A DNA stretch of 64,000 nt from Pezizomycotina sp. ARF18 (taxonomy: Eukaryota > Ascomycota). Below, piece after piece: positions 63,990-64,000 of the stretch. The position numbers were made by a program, and so were the translations under genes. The notes under the pieces were generated by a model, which had not been told where the DNA came from, ran no database searches, and saw only the letters and a list, made by a program, of their open reading frames with translations. The stretch's first letter is position 1. Every line of letters starts with the position of its first letter. The stretch is taken from positions 1 to 64,000 of the forward strand of contig AZLU01000031.1 of the NCBI GenBank assembly GCA_002224055.1, written 5' to 3'.

Positions 63990-64000
63990 TCATCTCATCG

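Noticed and set aside
1-64000. tRNA, rRNA and CRISPR features
   Set aside because: GGTTCAA/GGTTCGA-like strings (for example near 36280, 49203 and 59970) lack a paired T-arm and acceptor stem. No regularly spaced direct repeats were seen.

Overview
The window looks like nuclear DNA of a filamentous ascomycete (Pezizomycotina). The evidence is the set of gene families and the splicing signals. Families seen are a Clr5-domain protein, a Zn2Cys6-type regulator, F-box proteins, a GH17 glucanase, a hevein-type secreted protein and a cAMP-receptor-like GPCR. Introns are mostly 57-230 nt, with GTAAGT/GTACGT/GTATGT donors, CTAAC-like branch points and CAG/TAG acceptors. I cannot place it more finely. 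About ten genes or gene pieces are spread over 64 kb, separated by long AT-rich stretches full of poly-A, poly-T and ATT microsatellites. I saw no rRNA, tRNA, CRISPR array or recognisable intact mobile element.

Layout. 1-5.6 kb: two unknown membrane proteins (2441-3383 minus; 3798-4523 plus) and a secreted single-hevein-domain protein (5155-5592 minus). 5.6-12.4 kb: no recognised gene; one small membrane-protein ORF at 11172. 12.4-17.3 kb: a TTTTTA satellite, an F-box gene (12860-14359 plus) and a multi-pass membrane protein (15475-17276 minus). 19.5-24.6 kb: an unknown spliced gene (19567-20483 minus), an acidic ORF (21500-21955 plus) and a Clr5-domain gene (22158-24589 plus). 24.6-43.7 kb: largely featureless, with a 185-codon open frame at 27656 and a possible terminal exon at 38240. 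43.7-45.3 kb: a six-exon Zn2Cys6-like regulator. 51.1-52.6 kb: a GH17 beta-1,3-glucanase with a clear TATA box and a long leader. 60.4-62.4 kb: a five-exon cAMP-receptor-like GPCR. The right edge holds a decayed relative of the F-box gene.

A feature that colours everything else: almost every recognisable gene has its conserved motifs and splice sites in place, but its reading frame is interrupted by one-base gains or losses, often in short homopolymer runs. In-frame stop codons from base changes are rare in these genes. The F-box relative at the right edge is different: it has several in-frame stops and looks truly dead. The simplest reading is that the window carries residual consensus indels, so the genes marked as broken may be intact in the organism. 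Recent gene decay is the alternative.

The genes do not form an obvious pathway or cluster. Taken together they fit an ordinary fungal accessory region: cell-wall and chitin-binding secreted proteins, signal reception, transcriptional control and F-box turnover factors in gene-poor, repeat-rich DNA.
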